Positions 25,841 to 33,494 of a stretch of 64,000 nucleotides of DNA are shown here, one piece after another. Each line of letters opens with the position of its first letter. The stretch's first letter is position 1. Source of the stretch: Sedimentibacter saalensis. Its GTDB lineage: Bacteria > Bacillota > Clostridia > Tissierellales > Sedimentibacteraceae. The notes under the pieces are model-generated. The model was not told the DNA's origin. It worked only from the letters and a program-made list of their open reading frames with translations, and made no database searches. The stretch lies in contig NZ_VLKH01000007.1 of assembly GCF_007830175.1 (NCBI RefSeq), positions 118,491 to 182,490 on the forward strand, read 5' to 3'. The translations under genes and the position numbers were made by a program.

Positions 25841-26749
25841 ATGACGTTACAACAACTAAGATATGCCATTGCAATAGCAGACTGCAATTCTATGAATAAG
25901 GCAGCTCAATCATTATTTATATCGCAGCCAAGTCTATCAGCTTCTATCAGAGACTTAGAAAATGAAATTGGTATTACTATATATAAAAGAACTAACAGGG
26001 GAATAACAATTACACCGGAAGGTGATGAGTTTCTGGGGTATGCCAGACAGGTAGCAGAACAATATGAACTTATTAATCAAAGATATGTTGATAAAAAAAG
26101 CGTAAAAAAGAAATTCAGTGTATCAACACAGCATTATTCATTTGCAGTAAAAGCATTTGTGGAAATGGTAAAGCAATTCGGTATGGATGAATACGAATTT
26201 GCAGTTCATGAAACCAAGACCTATGAAGTTATTGAAAATGTAAAGAACTTTAAAAGCGAATTAGGTATTTTGTACTTGAATGATTTCAATAGGAAGGTAA
26301 TAACAAAAATATTGAAAGAAAATAATCTGGTGTTTAAAGAATTATTTCAGTGCAAGACATATGTTTATTTATGGAAAGGGAATCCTTTAGCCGAAAAGGA
26401 TTTGATTACCATGGAGGACTTAGAAGAATATCCTTGCCTTTCCTTTGACCAGGGTATGAACAATTCATTTTATTTTGCAGAAGAAGTGCTCAGTGCCAAC
26501 GTGTATAAAAAGATTATAAAGGCAAATGACAGAGCTACACTGCTAAATCTTATGGTGGGATTGAATGCATATACATTGTGTTCCGGAATTATATGCGAGG
26601 AACTGAATGGAAATGATTATAAGGCCATACCATTGGATTCAGATGAAGTCATGAGCATTGGCTATATTACCAGGAAAAATACAACCATGAGCCAGCTGGG
26701 ACACAAATATGTGGACGAGTTGATTAAATTTAAAGAAAATGTGTTATAG
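25841..26749 (+). CDS. LysR family transcriptional regulator
   Basis: A 302-residue regulator. The N-terminal helix-turn-helix (about 1-60) has TLQQLRYAIAI and SLSASIRDLENEIG, and the effector domain covers about 88-295. The start is ATG 25841, because AGGAGG at 25831-25836 is its ribosome site; an in-frame ATG at 25826 precedes that site. It stands between the opine-dehydrogenase/racemase pair and the Met transporter cluster, all in one direction, and may control either. The effector region is not diagnostic; an amino acid or its oxo acid would fit the neighbourhood. Confidence 0.9.
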   Translation: MTLQQLRYAIAIADCNSMNKAAQSLFISQPSLSASIRDLENEIGITIYKRTNRGITITPEGDEFLGYARQVAEQYELINQRYVDKKSVKKKFSVSTQHYSFAVKAFVEMVKQFGMDEYEFAVHETKTYEVIENVKNFKSELGILYLNDFNRKVITKILKENNLVFKELFQCKTYVYLWKGNPLAEKDLITMEDLEEYPCLSFDQGMNNSFYFAEEVLSANVYKKIIKANDRATLLNLMVGLNAYTLCSGIICEELNGNDYKAIPLDSDEVMSIGYITRKNTTMSQLGHKYVDELIKFKENVL

Positions 26750-26782
26750 TTTTTACCTATAACGAGTTGTCGGTTTTATGTA

Positions 26783-26812
26783 TTAACACTAATCCTGCAG
26801 ATTATGTATAAT
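26783..26812 (+). promoter_or_regulatory. Promoter of the Met-rich leader and metN
   Basis: TTAACA (26783-26788) and TATAAT (26807-26812) are 18 bases apart. Transcription would start near 26820, about 50 bases before the leader ORF. Confidence 0.75.
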
Positions 26813-26868
26813 ACAAAACATGGACGACGTGGTTACAAAAAAATAAAACAGAAAATAAGGAGAGCAAA

Positions 26869-26979
26869 ATGCATACTGAAAAATCAATGTTGAAAGTAAA
26901 TATGTTTATGACCAGCTATACCATGCGAATGCAGATGCATATGAAAATGGATGTATTTAGTGTGCCTTATGTTACCTGA
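26869..26979 (+). CDS. Methionine-rich leader peptide (36 aa)
   Basis: A short ORF that gene finders would miss. It starts with ATG behind AAGGAGAG and encodes 36 residues, nine of them Met (positions 1, 7, 12, 14, 19, 21, 23, 25, 27). Residues 19-27 read MRMQMHMKM, with Met at every second codon. It ends with TGA 29 bases before the 5' arm of an intrinsic terminator, and the transporter gene metN follows that terminator. The Met count, the ribosome site, the promoter and the terminator placement are those of an amino-acid leader peptide whose translation senses charged tRNA-Met. I know of no standard family for it. Confidence 0.8.
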   Translation: MHTEKSMLKVNMFMTSYTMRMQMHMKMDVFSVPYVT

Positions 26980-27036
26980 TTATAATTTTCTTTTAGAAAA
27001 TGTAGATAAAGCAGGTACTTACGGTACCTGCTTTTT
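26973..27036 (+). promoter_or_regulatory. Attenuator with alternative antiterminator pairing
   Basis: The terminator stem is GCAGGTAC (27011-27018) with GTACCTGC (27024-27031), loop TTACG, flanked by AAA/TTT pairs and a U-tract to 27036. TACCTG at 26973-26978, which covers the last leader codons and stop, can pair instead with CAGGTA at 27012-27017; a small TTTTC/GAAAA hairpin (26986-27000) lies between. A ribosome stalled at the Met codons leaves 26973-26978 free (antitermination). A ribosome reaching the stop covers it (termination). Confidence 0.75.
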
Positions 27037-27138
27037 GTATGCCCTACTGAATGAATTCCAAATTTGTAAGAGCGATAGTGAGCAAATAAATTTGTGAACG
27101 AGGTTGCGAATTAAAATACCGGAAATGGAGGAAAAGTA

Positions 27139-28182
27139 TTGATTATATTTGAAAATGTCAGCAAGAGTTTTGAATCATATGGAAAAACAGTTGAAGCAGT
27201 AAAAAATGTCAACCTGCAAATGGAAGAAGGAAAAATACATGGAATTATTGGATTTTCAGGAGCAGGAAAATCAACATTGGTCAGGATGATCAATCTTCTT
27301 GAAAGACCAACAGAAGGTAAAGTTATTTTAGGAGATACGGAAATCACTTTGCTCTCGGAGAAAAGTCTCAGAGAGGAACGAAAAAAAATCGGCATGATTT
27401 TTCAACAGTTTAATTTATTTTCATCCCGAAATGTTTATGAAAATGTTGCTTATCCGTTAAAACACAGCAAGATGAAAAAGAAAGAAATCCAGGATAAAGT
27501 TAATTATTTGCTGGAATTAGTTGATCTTCAAGATAAATCTCATGCTTATCCATCACAGTTAAGCGGAGGTCAGAAACAGAGGGTGGCAATTGCAAGGGCA
27601 TTGGCCTATGATCCTAAAATTTTGTTAAGCGATGAATCCACAAGCGCACTAGATCCACAGACCACAAAATCAATTTTAAAGCTATTAAAGCAATTGAATG
27701 AAAAACTGGGGATTACCATAGTAGTTATTACACATGAAATGCAGGTAGTAAAAGAAATATGTGAAAATGTAGTTGTTATGGAAAACGGTGAAGTGGTTGA
27801 GCAAGGAGATGTGTTTAATGTATTTGCTAATCCCGTAAAGCAAATTACAAAAGATTTTGTGGACAGCACATCAAATTTATCAAAGATACATGAATTAATC
27901 GAAGAAAAGGTGTCAATTACAAAACTCAAGGAAGGTGAATGCATATTAAAGTTTACTTATCTGGAACGAAATGCTTCAGAAGCATTGGTGTCACAAATCT
28001 CCAGGAAGTTTAACCTCGATGTGAACATTATCTTTGGAAATATTGAACTGATCGGAGAGCATCCCATCGGCGGTCTAGTATCAATTGTAAGTGGCGAGGC
28101 GAAAAATATTACGGAAGCAATTGAATATCTGCGAAATAAGAATGTAGGTGTGGAGGTGATTTTAGATGCAAGGGTTTCTTAG
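27139..28182 (+). CDS. metN: Methionine-type ABC transporter ATP-binding protein
   Basis: A 347-residue ATPase that powers the MetNIQ importer. Walker A is GFSGAGKST (38-46), the signature is LSGGQKQR (141-148), Walker B is ILLSDES with Glu166, and the H-loop His lies in VITHEM. The C-terminal NIL domain (about 265-340) is the ACT-like domain that binds methionine and inhibits transport when the cell is replete. Walker B has Ser where the family usually has Cys. The start is TTG at 27139 behind TGGAGG. It overlaps metI and is preceded by a Met-codon leader with attenuator, which supports methionine as the cargo. Confidence 0.93.
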   Translation: MIIFENVSKSFESYGKTVEAVKNVNLQMEEGKIHGIIGFSGAGKSTLVRMINLLERPTEGKVILGDTEITLLSEKSLREERKKIGMIFQQFNLFSSRNVYENVAYPLKHSKMKKKEIQDKVNYLLELVDLQDKSHAYPSQLSGGQKQRVAIARALAYDPKILLSDESTSALDPQTTKSILKLLKQLNEKLGITIVVITHEMQVVKEICENVVVMENGEVVEQGDVFNVFANPVKQITKDFVDSTSNLSKIHELIEEKVSITKLKEGECILKFTYLERNASEALVSQISRKFNLDVNIIFGNIELIGEHPIGGLVSIVSGEAKNITEAIEYLRNKNVGVEVILDARVS

Positions 28183-28846
28183 CAGTCTTTTTCCAAATGT
28201 ATTGTCGAAACTGCCGGATTTTTATGAAAGCATTAATGATACTTTAATTATGGTTGGATGGTCAGGTTCTATTTCATTTATTCTTGGATTAGTTTTAGGA
28301 ATTGTTCTGACCGTTACAAAAAAGGGAGGAATTCTTCAAAACCAGGCACTTTTTCAGATACTGGATAAAATAATTAATTTTTTTAGATCAATACCATTTA
28401 TCATATTGCTGGCAAGTCTGATTCCATTGACAAGATTAATTTCAGGAACTGCAATTGGAGTTGACGGAGCAATAGTTCCTCTGGTCTTCGGTACGGTTCC
28501 ATTCTTTTCAAGACAAATAGAGTCTGCTTTGGCCGAATTGGACAGTGGGTTGATTGAAGCGGCACAGTCCATGGGTTCCGGACCTTTAGAAATTATATTC
28601 AGGGTTTATCTTAAGGAATGTATTCCTGGTATTGCAAGGGGAACAACAATTACAGCCATAAGTCTCATTGGACTTACTGCTATGGCAGGTGCCGTTGGGG
28701 CAGGTGGCCTGGGGGATTTTGCCATACGCTTTGGATATCAGAGAAATCAGATTGACGTCACATATGCTTCGGTTATTGTGCTGGTTGGAATGGTTAGCAT
28801 CATTCAAATTGTAGGAAATACCATAGTAAAGAAAAATAGTCACTAA
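28166..28846 (+). CDS. metI: Methionine-type ABC transporter permease
   Basis: A 226-residue permease with five membrane helices. The MetI-type coupling region is the EAAQSMGSGPLEIIF stretch (about residues 131-145), where the conserved Gly follows the EAA loop. The late AMAGAVGAGGLGDFAIRFGYQR is a family hallmark. The ATG is inside the end of metN (17-base overlap) behind GGAGGTG, so translation of the two is coupled. Sixteen bases downstream comes the 2-hydroxyacid dehydrogenase gene, an unusual insertion between metI and metQ. Confidence 0.93.
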   Translation: MQGFLSSLFPNVLSKLPDFYESINDTLIMVGWSGSISFILGLVLGIVLTVTKKGGILQNQALFQILDKIINFFRSIPFIILLASLIPLTRLISGTAIGVDGAIVPLVFGTVPFFSRQIESALAELDSGLIEAAQSMGSGPLEIIFRVYLKECIPGIARGTTITAISLIGLTAMAGAVGAGGLGDFAIRFGYQRNQIDVTYASVIVLVGMVSIIQIVGNTIVKKNSH

Positions 28847-28861
28847 TAAGGAGAGATCAAA

Positions 28862-29821
28862 ATGGCATTAACACCAAGAAAAGTTGTAATTATAGGAGCA
28901 GGACACGTGGGTTCTCATGCAGGATATGCGCTTGTATCTCAGGGACTTGCAGAACAAATTGTATACATTGATATTGATGAGGAAAAAGCAAAGGCACAGG
29001 CACTCGATATTTTTGATTCAACAGTCTATCTGCCCCACCATGTGAATGTAAAAGCAGGAAATTATTCAGATGCAGCGGATGCAGATTTAATGGTTATTGC
29101 AGCAGGTCCTCTGCCTGATATCAGCAAATTCCAGACAAGAATGGATACTCTTGCTGAAACAGTAGCAATCATGAAAAATGTTGTGGAAAACATAAAAAAT
29201 TCCGGTTTTAAAGGCATTATTATAAGTATTTCAAATCCTGCGGATGTAGTAGCACATTATATACAAAATCAATTAAATTACCCGCCATCAAGACTGATTT
29301 CCACCAGCACAACTCTGGATTCTGCAAGGCTTCGAAGGGCCTTGTCTGAAGCAACAGGCATTGATCAGAAATCAATATATGCCTACGCACTTGGTGAGCA
29401 CGGTGAAAGTCAAATGGTTCCATGGTCGGTTGTAACTATTGCCGGCAAGCCAATTTTAGAATTAATAAAAGAAAAACCGGAGAAGTATGGAAATCTTGAC
29501 TTAAAGGCAATTGCTGCAGAAGGAAAAGCAGGAGGATGGCATGTTCTTAAGGGTAAAGGATCTACGGAGTTTGGAATAGGGGCATCCATTGCAGAAGTAA
29601 CAAGAGCAATTTTTGCTGATGAGAAAAGGGTTCTTCCGGTATCTGTTCTTTTAAATGGTGAATATGGGCAGTATGACGTGTATGCTTCTGTACCAGCTGT
29701 GCTTGGAATTAACGGAGTGGAAGAAATAATTGAACTTCATATGAAAGCTGAAGAAAAAGAAGAATTTGATAAATCATGTAAAACAATGAAAGAAAATTAC
29801 GAAATAGCATTAACATTATAA
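28862..29821 (+). CDS. L-2-hydroxyacid dehydrogenase (lactate/malate dehydrogenase superfamily, HicDH-like)
   Basis: A 319-residue NAD-dependent dehydrogenase that interconverts a 2-oxo acid and an L-2-hydroxy acid. The Rossmann motif is GAGHVGSHAG (12-21), with Asp37 after strand 2 favouring NAD. Catalytic His180 is in GEHGES, Asp153 and Arg156 in LDSARLR, and Arg93 in FQTRMD. The segment before Arg93 (GPLPDISKFQ) differs from standard lactate and malate enzymes and is nearer to L-2-hydroxyisocaproate dehydrogenases, which take bulky side chains. Placed inside a Met transporter operon with an aminotransferase, 4-methylthio-2-oxobutanoate is an attractive substrate, by inference. Confidence 0.87.
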   Translation: MALTPRKVVIIGAGHVGSHAGYALVSQGLAEQIVYIDIDEEKAKAQALDIFDSTVYLPHHVNVKAGNYSDAADADLMVIAAGPLPDISKFQTRMDTLAETVAIMKNVVENIKNSGFKGIIISISNPADVVAHYIQNQLNYPPSRLISTSTTLDSARLRRALSEATGIDQKSIYAYALGEHGESQMVPWSVVTIAGKPILELIKEKPEKYGNLDLKAIAAEGKAGGWHVLKGKGSTEFGIGASIAEVTRAIFADEKRVLPVSVLLNGEYGQYDVYASVPAVLGINGVEEIIELHMKAEEKEEFDKSCKTMKENYEIALTL

Positions 29822-29884
29822 CAGCTTTAATATATGCAATTTTAAATTGCTCAGTATGATGAAAAAGTATATGTTTAGATGTTT

Positions 29885-29962
29885 TCATTCTGAGGCGCAG
29901 CCGAAGAATCTCATGTTTTCAATAAAGATGAGATTCTTCACTACCGTTCAGGATGACAGTGT
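29885..29962. repeat. MITE-like palindrome (copy C, inner part)
   Basis: CATTCTGAGGCGCAGCCGAAG, then AATCTCAT and its complement ATGAGATT, then GTTCAGGATGACAG. This is the inner palindrome of the elements at 14754 and 45342 without their outer arms. It separates the dehydrogenase gene from metQ. Confidence 0.65.
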
Positions 29963-30043
29963 TGGGCTTGGTCAATAGTCTAAGCAATATTAAATTGTTT
30001 AAAAAGTAAGAATTAATATTAGACAAAAAAGAGGAGAAGAACT

Positions 30044-30877
30044 ATGAAGAATAAGAAAATATTATCAATTTTATTAGCATTAACAATTACTGCAACATTT
30101 ACTGCATGCGGGAAATCAAATGCAGATGTGAAAGAGGATACATCAACAACTACTGTAAAAGTAGGAGTTGTAGGAGAATCAAATGAAATGTGGACACCGG
30201 TCATTGAAGAAATGGCAAAAGAAGGAATTAATGTTGAGTTGATCAGCTTTACAGACTATGCTACACCAAACAGGGCTTTGTCAGATGGTGAGACGGATCT
30301 GAATGCATTTCAGCATTATGCATATTTAAATAAAGAAATTGAGAATAATGGATATGAAATTACAGCCATAGGCGATACTTTTATTTCAGCCATGAACATT
30401 TATTCTGACAAAGTGTCCAGTGTAAGCGAAATTGCTGAAGGAGCAAAAATAGCTGTTCCAAATGATGCAACAAACGAAGGACGTGCACTTAAAATATTAG
30501 AGGCAGCAAAGCTCATTGAAATAGATGCGAACGCTGGTGACAGCCCTGAACTGGGAGATATCACTCAAAACCCATTGAATATTGAATTTGTAGAAGTTGA
30601 TGCAGCAAATGTATACGCACTTCTTCCGGATGTTACAGCAGCAGTGATAAATTGCAACTATGCCTTGGATAACGGATTAAATCCAGGAGAAGATTCTATA
30701 TTTCAGGATAATGTAAGCTACTATTCAGGAAATAGTTATGTGAACCTGATTGCAGCAAGAACAGAAGACGCCAATAATGAAACATATTTAAAAATAGTAG
30801 AAGCTTACCAGTCAGATGCAGTAAAAGCGATTTATGCAGATACATTTAAAGGTGCATACATCCCGGCTTGGAAATAA
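30044..30877 (+). CDS. metQ: MetQ/NlpA family substrate-binding lipoprotein
   Basis: A 277-residue lipoprotein. The signal peptide ends in a TACG lipobox with lipidation at Cys22. The mature part matches NlpA lipoproteins: KVGVVGESNEMWTPVIE, LNAFQHYAYL, the KIAVPNDATNEGRALKILE block and the VNLIAAR segment. These bind methionine (L or D) or related amino acids and deliver them to MetNI. The ATG follows AGAGGAG. It lies 222 bases behind the dehydrogenase with a repeat between them, so a separate promoter is possible. The aminotransferase follows after 17 bases. Confidence 0.93.
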   Translation: MKNKKILSILLALTITATFTACGKSNADVKEDTSTTTVKVGVVGESNEMWTPVIEEMAKEGINVELISFTDYATPNRALSDGETDLNAFQHYAYLNKEIENNGYEITAIGDTFISAMNIYSDKVSSVSEIAEGAKIAVPNDATNEGRALKILEAAKLIEIDANAGDSPELGDITQNPLNIEFVEVDAANVYALLPDVTAAVINCNYALDNGLNPGEDSIFQDNVSYYSGNSYVNLIAARTEDANNETYLKIVEAYQSDAVKAIYADTFKGAYIPAWK

Positions 30878-30894
30878 CATTAAGGAGAACAAAA

Positions 30895-32061
30895 GTGAAA
30901 GAATTAAGTAAACGTACCTCAGTTTTCACTGATTCAGTCATACGCAGGATGACCAGAATTTCAAATGAATATAATGCAGTGAATTTATCACAGGGCTACC
31001 CGGATTTCGAACCACCTGTAGAAATTACAAACAGACTTGCTCAAGTGGCAGCTGAAGGACCTCATCAATATGCAACCACATGGGGTGCTCAAAATTTTCG
31101 TGAAGCTCTTGCAAGAAAACAAGAACATTTTTCAGGAATGAAAGTAGATCCCAACAAAGAAATTGTAGTTACCTGCGGAAGTACAGAAGCCATGATGGCG
31201 GCCATGATGGCTGTGACCAATCCTGGAGATAAAGTAATAATTTTCTCTCCATTTTATGAAAATTATGGGGCAGATACAATTCTTTCAGGCGCAGAACCAA
31301 TCTATGTGCCGTTAAATCCGCCAAACTTTAATTTTGATGCTGATTTGTTGGAGGAGGCGTTTAAGCAGGACGCCAAGGCACTAATTTTATGCAACCCTTC
31401 AAATCCCTGCGGAAAGGTGTTTACGAAGCATGAATTACAGGTAATAGCAGATTTGGCTATTAAATATGATACTTATGTGATTGCAGATGAGGTGTACGAA
31501 CATATAATTTATGCACCACATAAACATACCTATATGGCTTCTCTTCCGGGAATGAGGGAAAGAACAATTTCATGCAGTTCCTTGTCTAAGACGTATTCCA
31601 TAACCGGATGGCGTCTGGGATATGTAATTGCTGATGAAAGAATCATCGACAGGGTAAAAAAAGTACATGACTTTTTAACTGTTGGTGCTGCAGCACCTCT
31701 TATGGAAGCAGCAGTTGTCGGCTTGAATTTCAAAGATGATTATTACCTTGAACTGCAAAGACACTACACTCATATGAAAAATTTATTTATAAATGGATTA
31801 AATCAAATAGGGCTTAAATATACAGAACCTCAGGGAGCTTATTATGTATTGGTGGATATAAGTGAATTCCATTATAACAGTGATATAGAGTTTTGTGAGT
31901 GGCTGGCAAGGGAAGTTGGAGTGGGAGCAGTTCCGGGGTCAAGTTTCTTTCAGGAAAATGTGAATCAGTATATTAGATTTCATTATGCAAAAAAGGATGA
32001 AACATTGAACATGGCACTTGAGAAATTATCTCACATATATTCAAAGGCAAGAGTGTTGTAA
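30895..32061 (+). CDS. Pyridoxal-phosphate aminotransferase (class I/II)
   Basis: A 388-residue fold-I aminotransferase. The PLP lysine is Lys232 in SSLSKTYSITGWR. Other landmarks are SQGYPDFEPP near the N-terminus, CNPSNPCGKVF (166-176) and ADEVYEH. The nearest known groups are aspartate-type and methionine/glutamine-oxo-acid aminotransferases (YbdL, kynurenine aminotransferase type). The start is GTG 30895 behind AAGGAGAAC; the longer TTG frame begins inside metQ. With the upstream importer and hydroxyacid dehydrogenase it could convert imported methionine to its oxo acid and then to the hydroxy acid. Confidence 0.9.
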   Translation: MKELSKRTSVFTDSVIRRMTRISNEYNAVNLSQGYPDFEPPVEITNRLAQVAAEGPHQYATTWGAQNFREALARKQEHFSGMKVDPNKEIVVTCGSTEAMMAAMMAVTNPGDKVIIFSPFYENYGADTILSGAEPIYVPLNPPNFNFDADLLEEAFKQDAKALILCNPSNPCGKVFTKHELQVIADLAIKYDTYVIADEVYEHIIYAPHKHTYMASLPGMRERTISCSSLSKTYSITGWRLGYVIADERIIDRVKKVHDFLTVGAAAPLMEAAVVGLNFKDDYYLELQRHYTHMKNLFINGLNQIGLKYTEPQGAYYVLVDISEFHYNSDIEFCEWLAREVGVGAVPGSSFFQENVNQYIRFHYAKKDETLNMALEKLSHIYSKARVL

Positions 32062-32090
32062 TACTATTAATTTAATGCAGCTCATTTAGA

Positions 32091-32134
32091 AAATGGCTGA
32101 CAAAGCAAAACTTTGTTGGCCGTTTTTATTTTTG
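32091..32134 (+). terminator. Intrinsic terminator of the Met cluster
   Basis: An imperfect stem, ATGGC-tga-CAAAG with CTTTG-tt-GGCCGT, is followed by TTTTTATTTTTG. Confidence 0.7.
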
Positions 32135-32336
32135 TCAATGATAACTATAATGAATATAATATTATAAACAATTGATTTTATATGGACAAAATACTGAAGA
32201 AGTGGTATATTTGGTACCGAAAATTATAATTTAAACATATGCATTTCATGGTTTTATGATATAATTTAAAAGAAATTAATTTTAAGTTAATTATTAATAA
32301 AAATATCGCAATCTTTGTAAGGCAACAGGAGGAAAA

Positions 32337-33107
32337 ATGAAAATAGGTGTTTTTGATTCAGGCATAGGAGGAATTACCGTACTGCATGATGCAGTGAAAA
32401 TGCTTCCTAATGAAGATTATATATATTATGCTGACACCATGAATGTTCCTTACGGAACAAAGCCAAAAGAAGAAGTGAAAAAATACATTTTTTATGCCAT
32501 AGATTTTATAGTAAGTCAGGGAGTGAAGGCAATAGTAGTTGCCTGCAACACCGCAACAAGCGTTGCAATAGAAGAGTTAAGAAACAGATACAGCATTCCC
32601 ATAATAGGAATGGAACCTGCCGTTAAGCCTGCTGTTGAAAAAAATAAAAATGCAGACAAGAGAATTTTGGTTACTGCAACAGAACTGACACTTAAGCAGG
32701 ATAAGCTTCAAAATCTTATTGCAAAGCTTGACAATGAACATATAGTTGATCTTTTGTCACTTCAGGAACTGGTACGCTTTGCAGAGAAATTTGATTTTTC
32801 TGAAGAAACAGTCCTTCCTTACCTTAAGGAGCGATTGTCTAATTTTGATTTGAGCAATTATGGAACTGTTGTTCTGGGCTGCACTCATTTTACGTTCTTC
32901 AAGGACATGATACAGAAACTTCTACCTGAGGATGTGGATATAATCGATGGAAACATGGGAACCGTGAACAACTTAAGAAGAATTCTTGAGGAAATGAATT
33001 TGCTAAATGAAGGAAACGGCAGTATTGATTTCTACAATTCAGGCGTAAGAGTTGAAGATCAGGAAAAACTAAGACAGTACAAAGATTTGCTTAAACAGCT
33101 TGACTAA
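32337..33107 (+). CDS. murI: Glutamate racemase
   Basis: A 256-residue cofactor-independent racemase that supplies D-glutamate for peptidoglycan. Both catalytic cysteines are seen: Cys70 in VVACNTATS and Cys182 in VLGCTHFTF. The N-terminal GVFDSGIGGITVL and the YYADTMNVPYG segments are standard. The ATG follows CAGGAGG. TATAAT at 32260-32265 is a plausible -10. The gene is monocistronic, between the Met cluster terminator and the riboswitch-controlled gene. Confidence 0.95.
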   Translation: MKIGVFDSGIGGITVLHDAVKMLPNEDYIYYADTMNVPYGTKPKEEVKKYIFYAIDFIVSQGVKAIVVACNTATSVAIEELRNRYSIPIIGMEPAVKPAVEKNKNADKRILVTATELTLKQDKLQNLIAKLDNEHIVDLLSLQELVRFAEKFDFSEETVLPYLKERLSNFDLSNYGTVVLGCTHFTFFKDMIQKLLPEDVDIIDGNMGTVNNLRRILEEMNLLNEGNGSIDFYNSGVRVEDQEKLRQYKDLLKQLD

Positions 33108-33281
33108 TGATTTCTGCAATTGAATGTCAGCAGGAAACGGCTGTTTTTTGTCTGTTGCAGAACAAAGTGGTTAAATTCTACAGAGTAGAATTCTGTGACA
33201 GAAAGCATGTCTACAAAAAAATATTCCATATTCTTTAATTTGTGTTATAATATAAATGTTAAAAACTACCAATGATATAAA
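33108..33281. other. Spacer with possible promoter for the riboswitch transcript
   Basis: A TATAAT at 33246-33251 lies about 36 bases before the aptamer, with only a weak -35. A short hairpin CAGC/GCTG followed by TTTTTT near 33124-33150 may weakly terminate murI. Confidence 0.4.
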
Positions 33282-33355
33282 TGGGCAAAACTGATGAAAA
33301 TTAGTGACGCAAAGCTTTGAAGTCTAAGGCACACGCTATGATTGTTCGGCTGCAA
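33282..33355 (+). ncRNA. Cyclic di-GMP-I riboswitch (GEMM-I aptamer)
   Basis: GGGCAAAAC is followed by a stem ACTGAT/ATTAGT closed by a GAAA tetraloop (33296-33299), the invariant GACGCAAAGC (33306-33315), AGTCTAAGG and the late TATGATTG-TTCGGCTGC. These are the conserved elements of the GEMM-I aptamer, in order and spacing. The outer P1 stem is weak. The 3' end overlaps the 5' arm of the following terminator. Confidence 0.85.
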
Positions 33356-33378
33356 AATTTTTATTTTGCAGCTTTTTT
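33349..33378 (+). terminator. Riboswitch expression-platform terminator
   Basis: GCTGCAAAAT and ATTTTGCAGC form a perfect 10-base stem with loop TTTT and a run of six T. The 5' arm shares bases 33349-33353 with the aptamer, so ligand binding should compete with termination (predicted ON switch). Confidence 0.85.
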
Positions 33379-33494
33379 AATGCAGTATTAAATGTTTTGC
33401 TGCATCAACTATTGTGTGAAAGGAGGGAATGGAATCGGAGAGAAATATGCTGCAGTAAAAAGTTAATAATTTTGAAGTTTAAGGGGGGCTTTAA

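Noticed and set aside
26820..27138. SAM (S-box) riboswitch or Met T-box upstream of metN
   Set aside because: No T-box sequence (TGGNACCGCG type) and no S-box core could be found; the region is explained by the leader ORF and its terminator.
33429..33458. Nine-codon ORF with AAAGGAGG between the riboswitch and the TadG-like gene
   Set aside because: It is too short to judge; the strong ribosome site is odd, but no amino-acid bias or terminator follows that would make it a leader.
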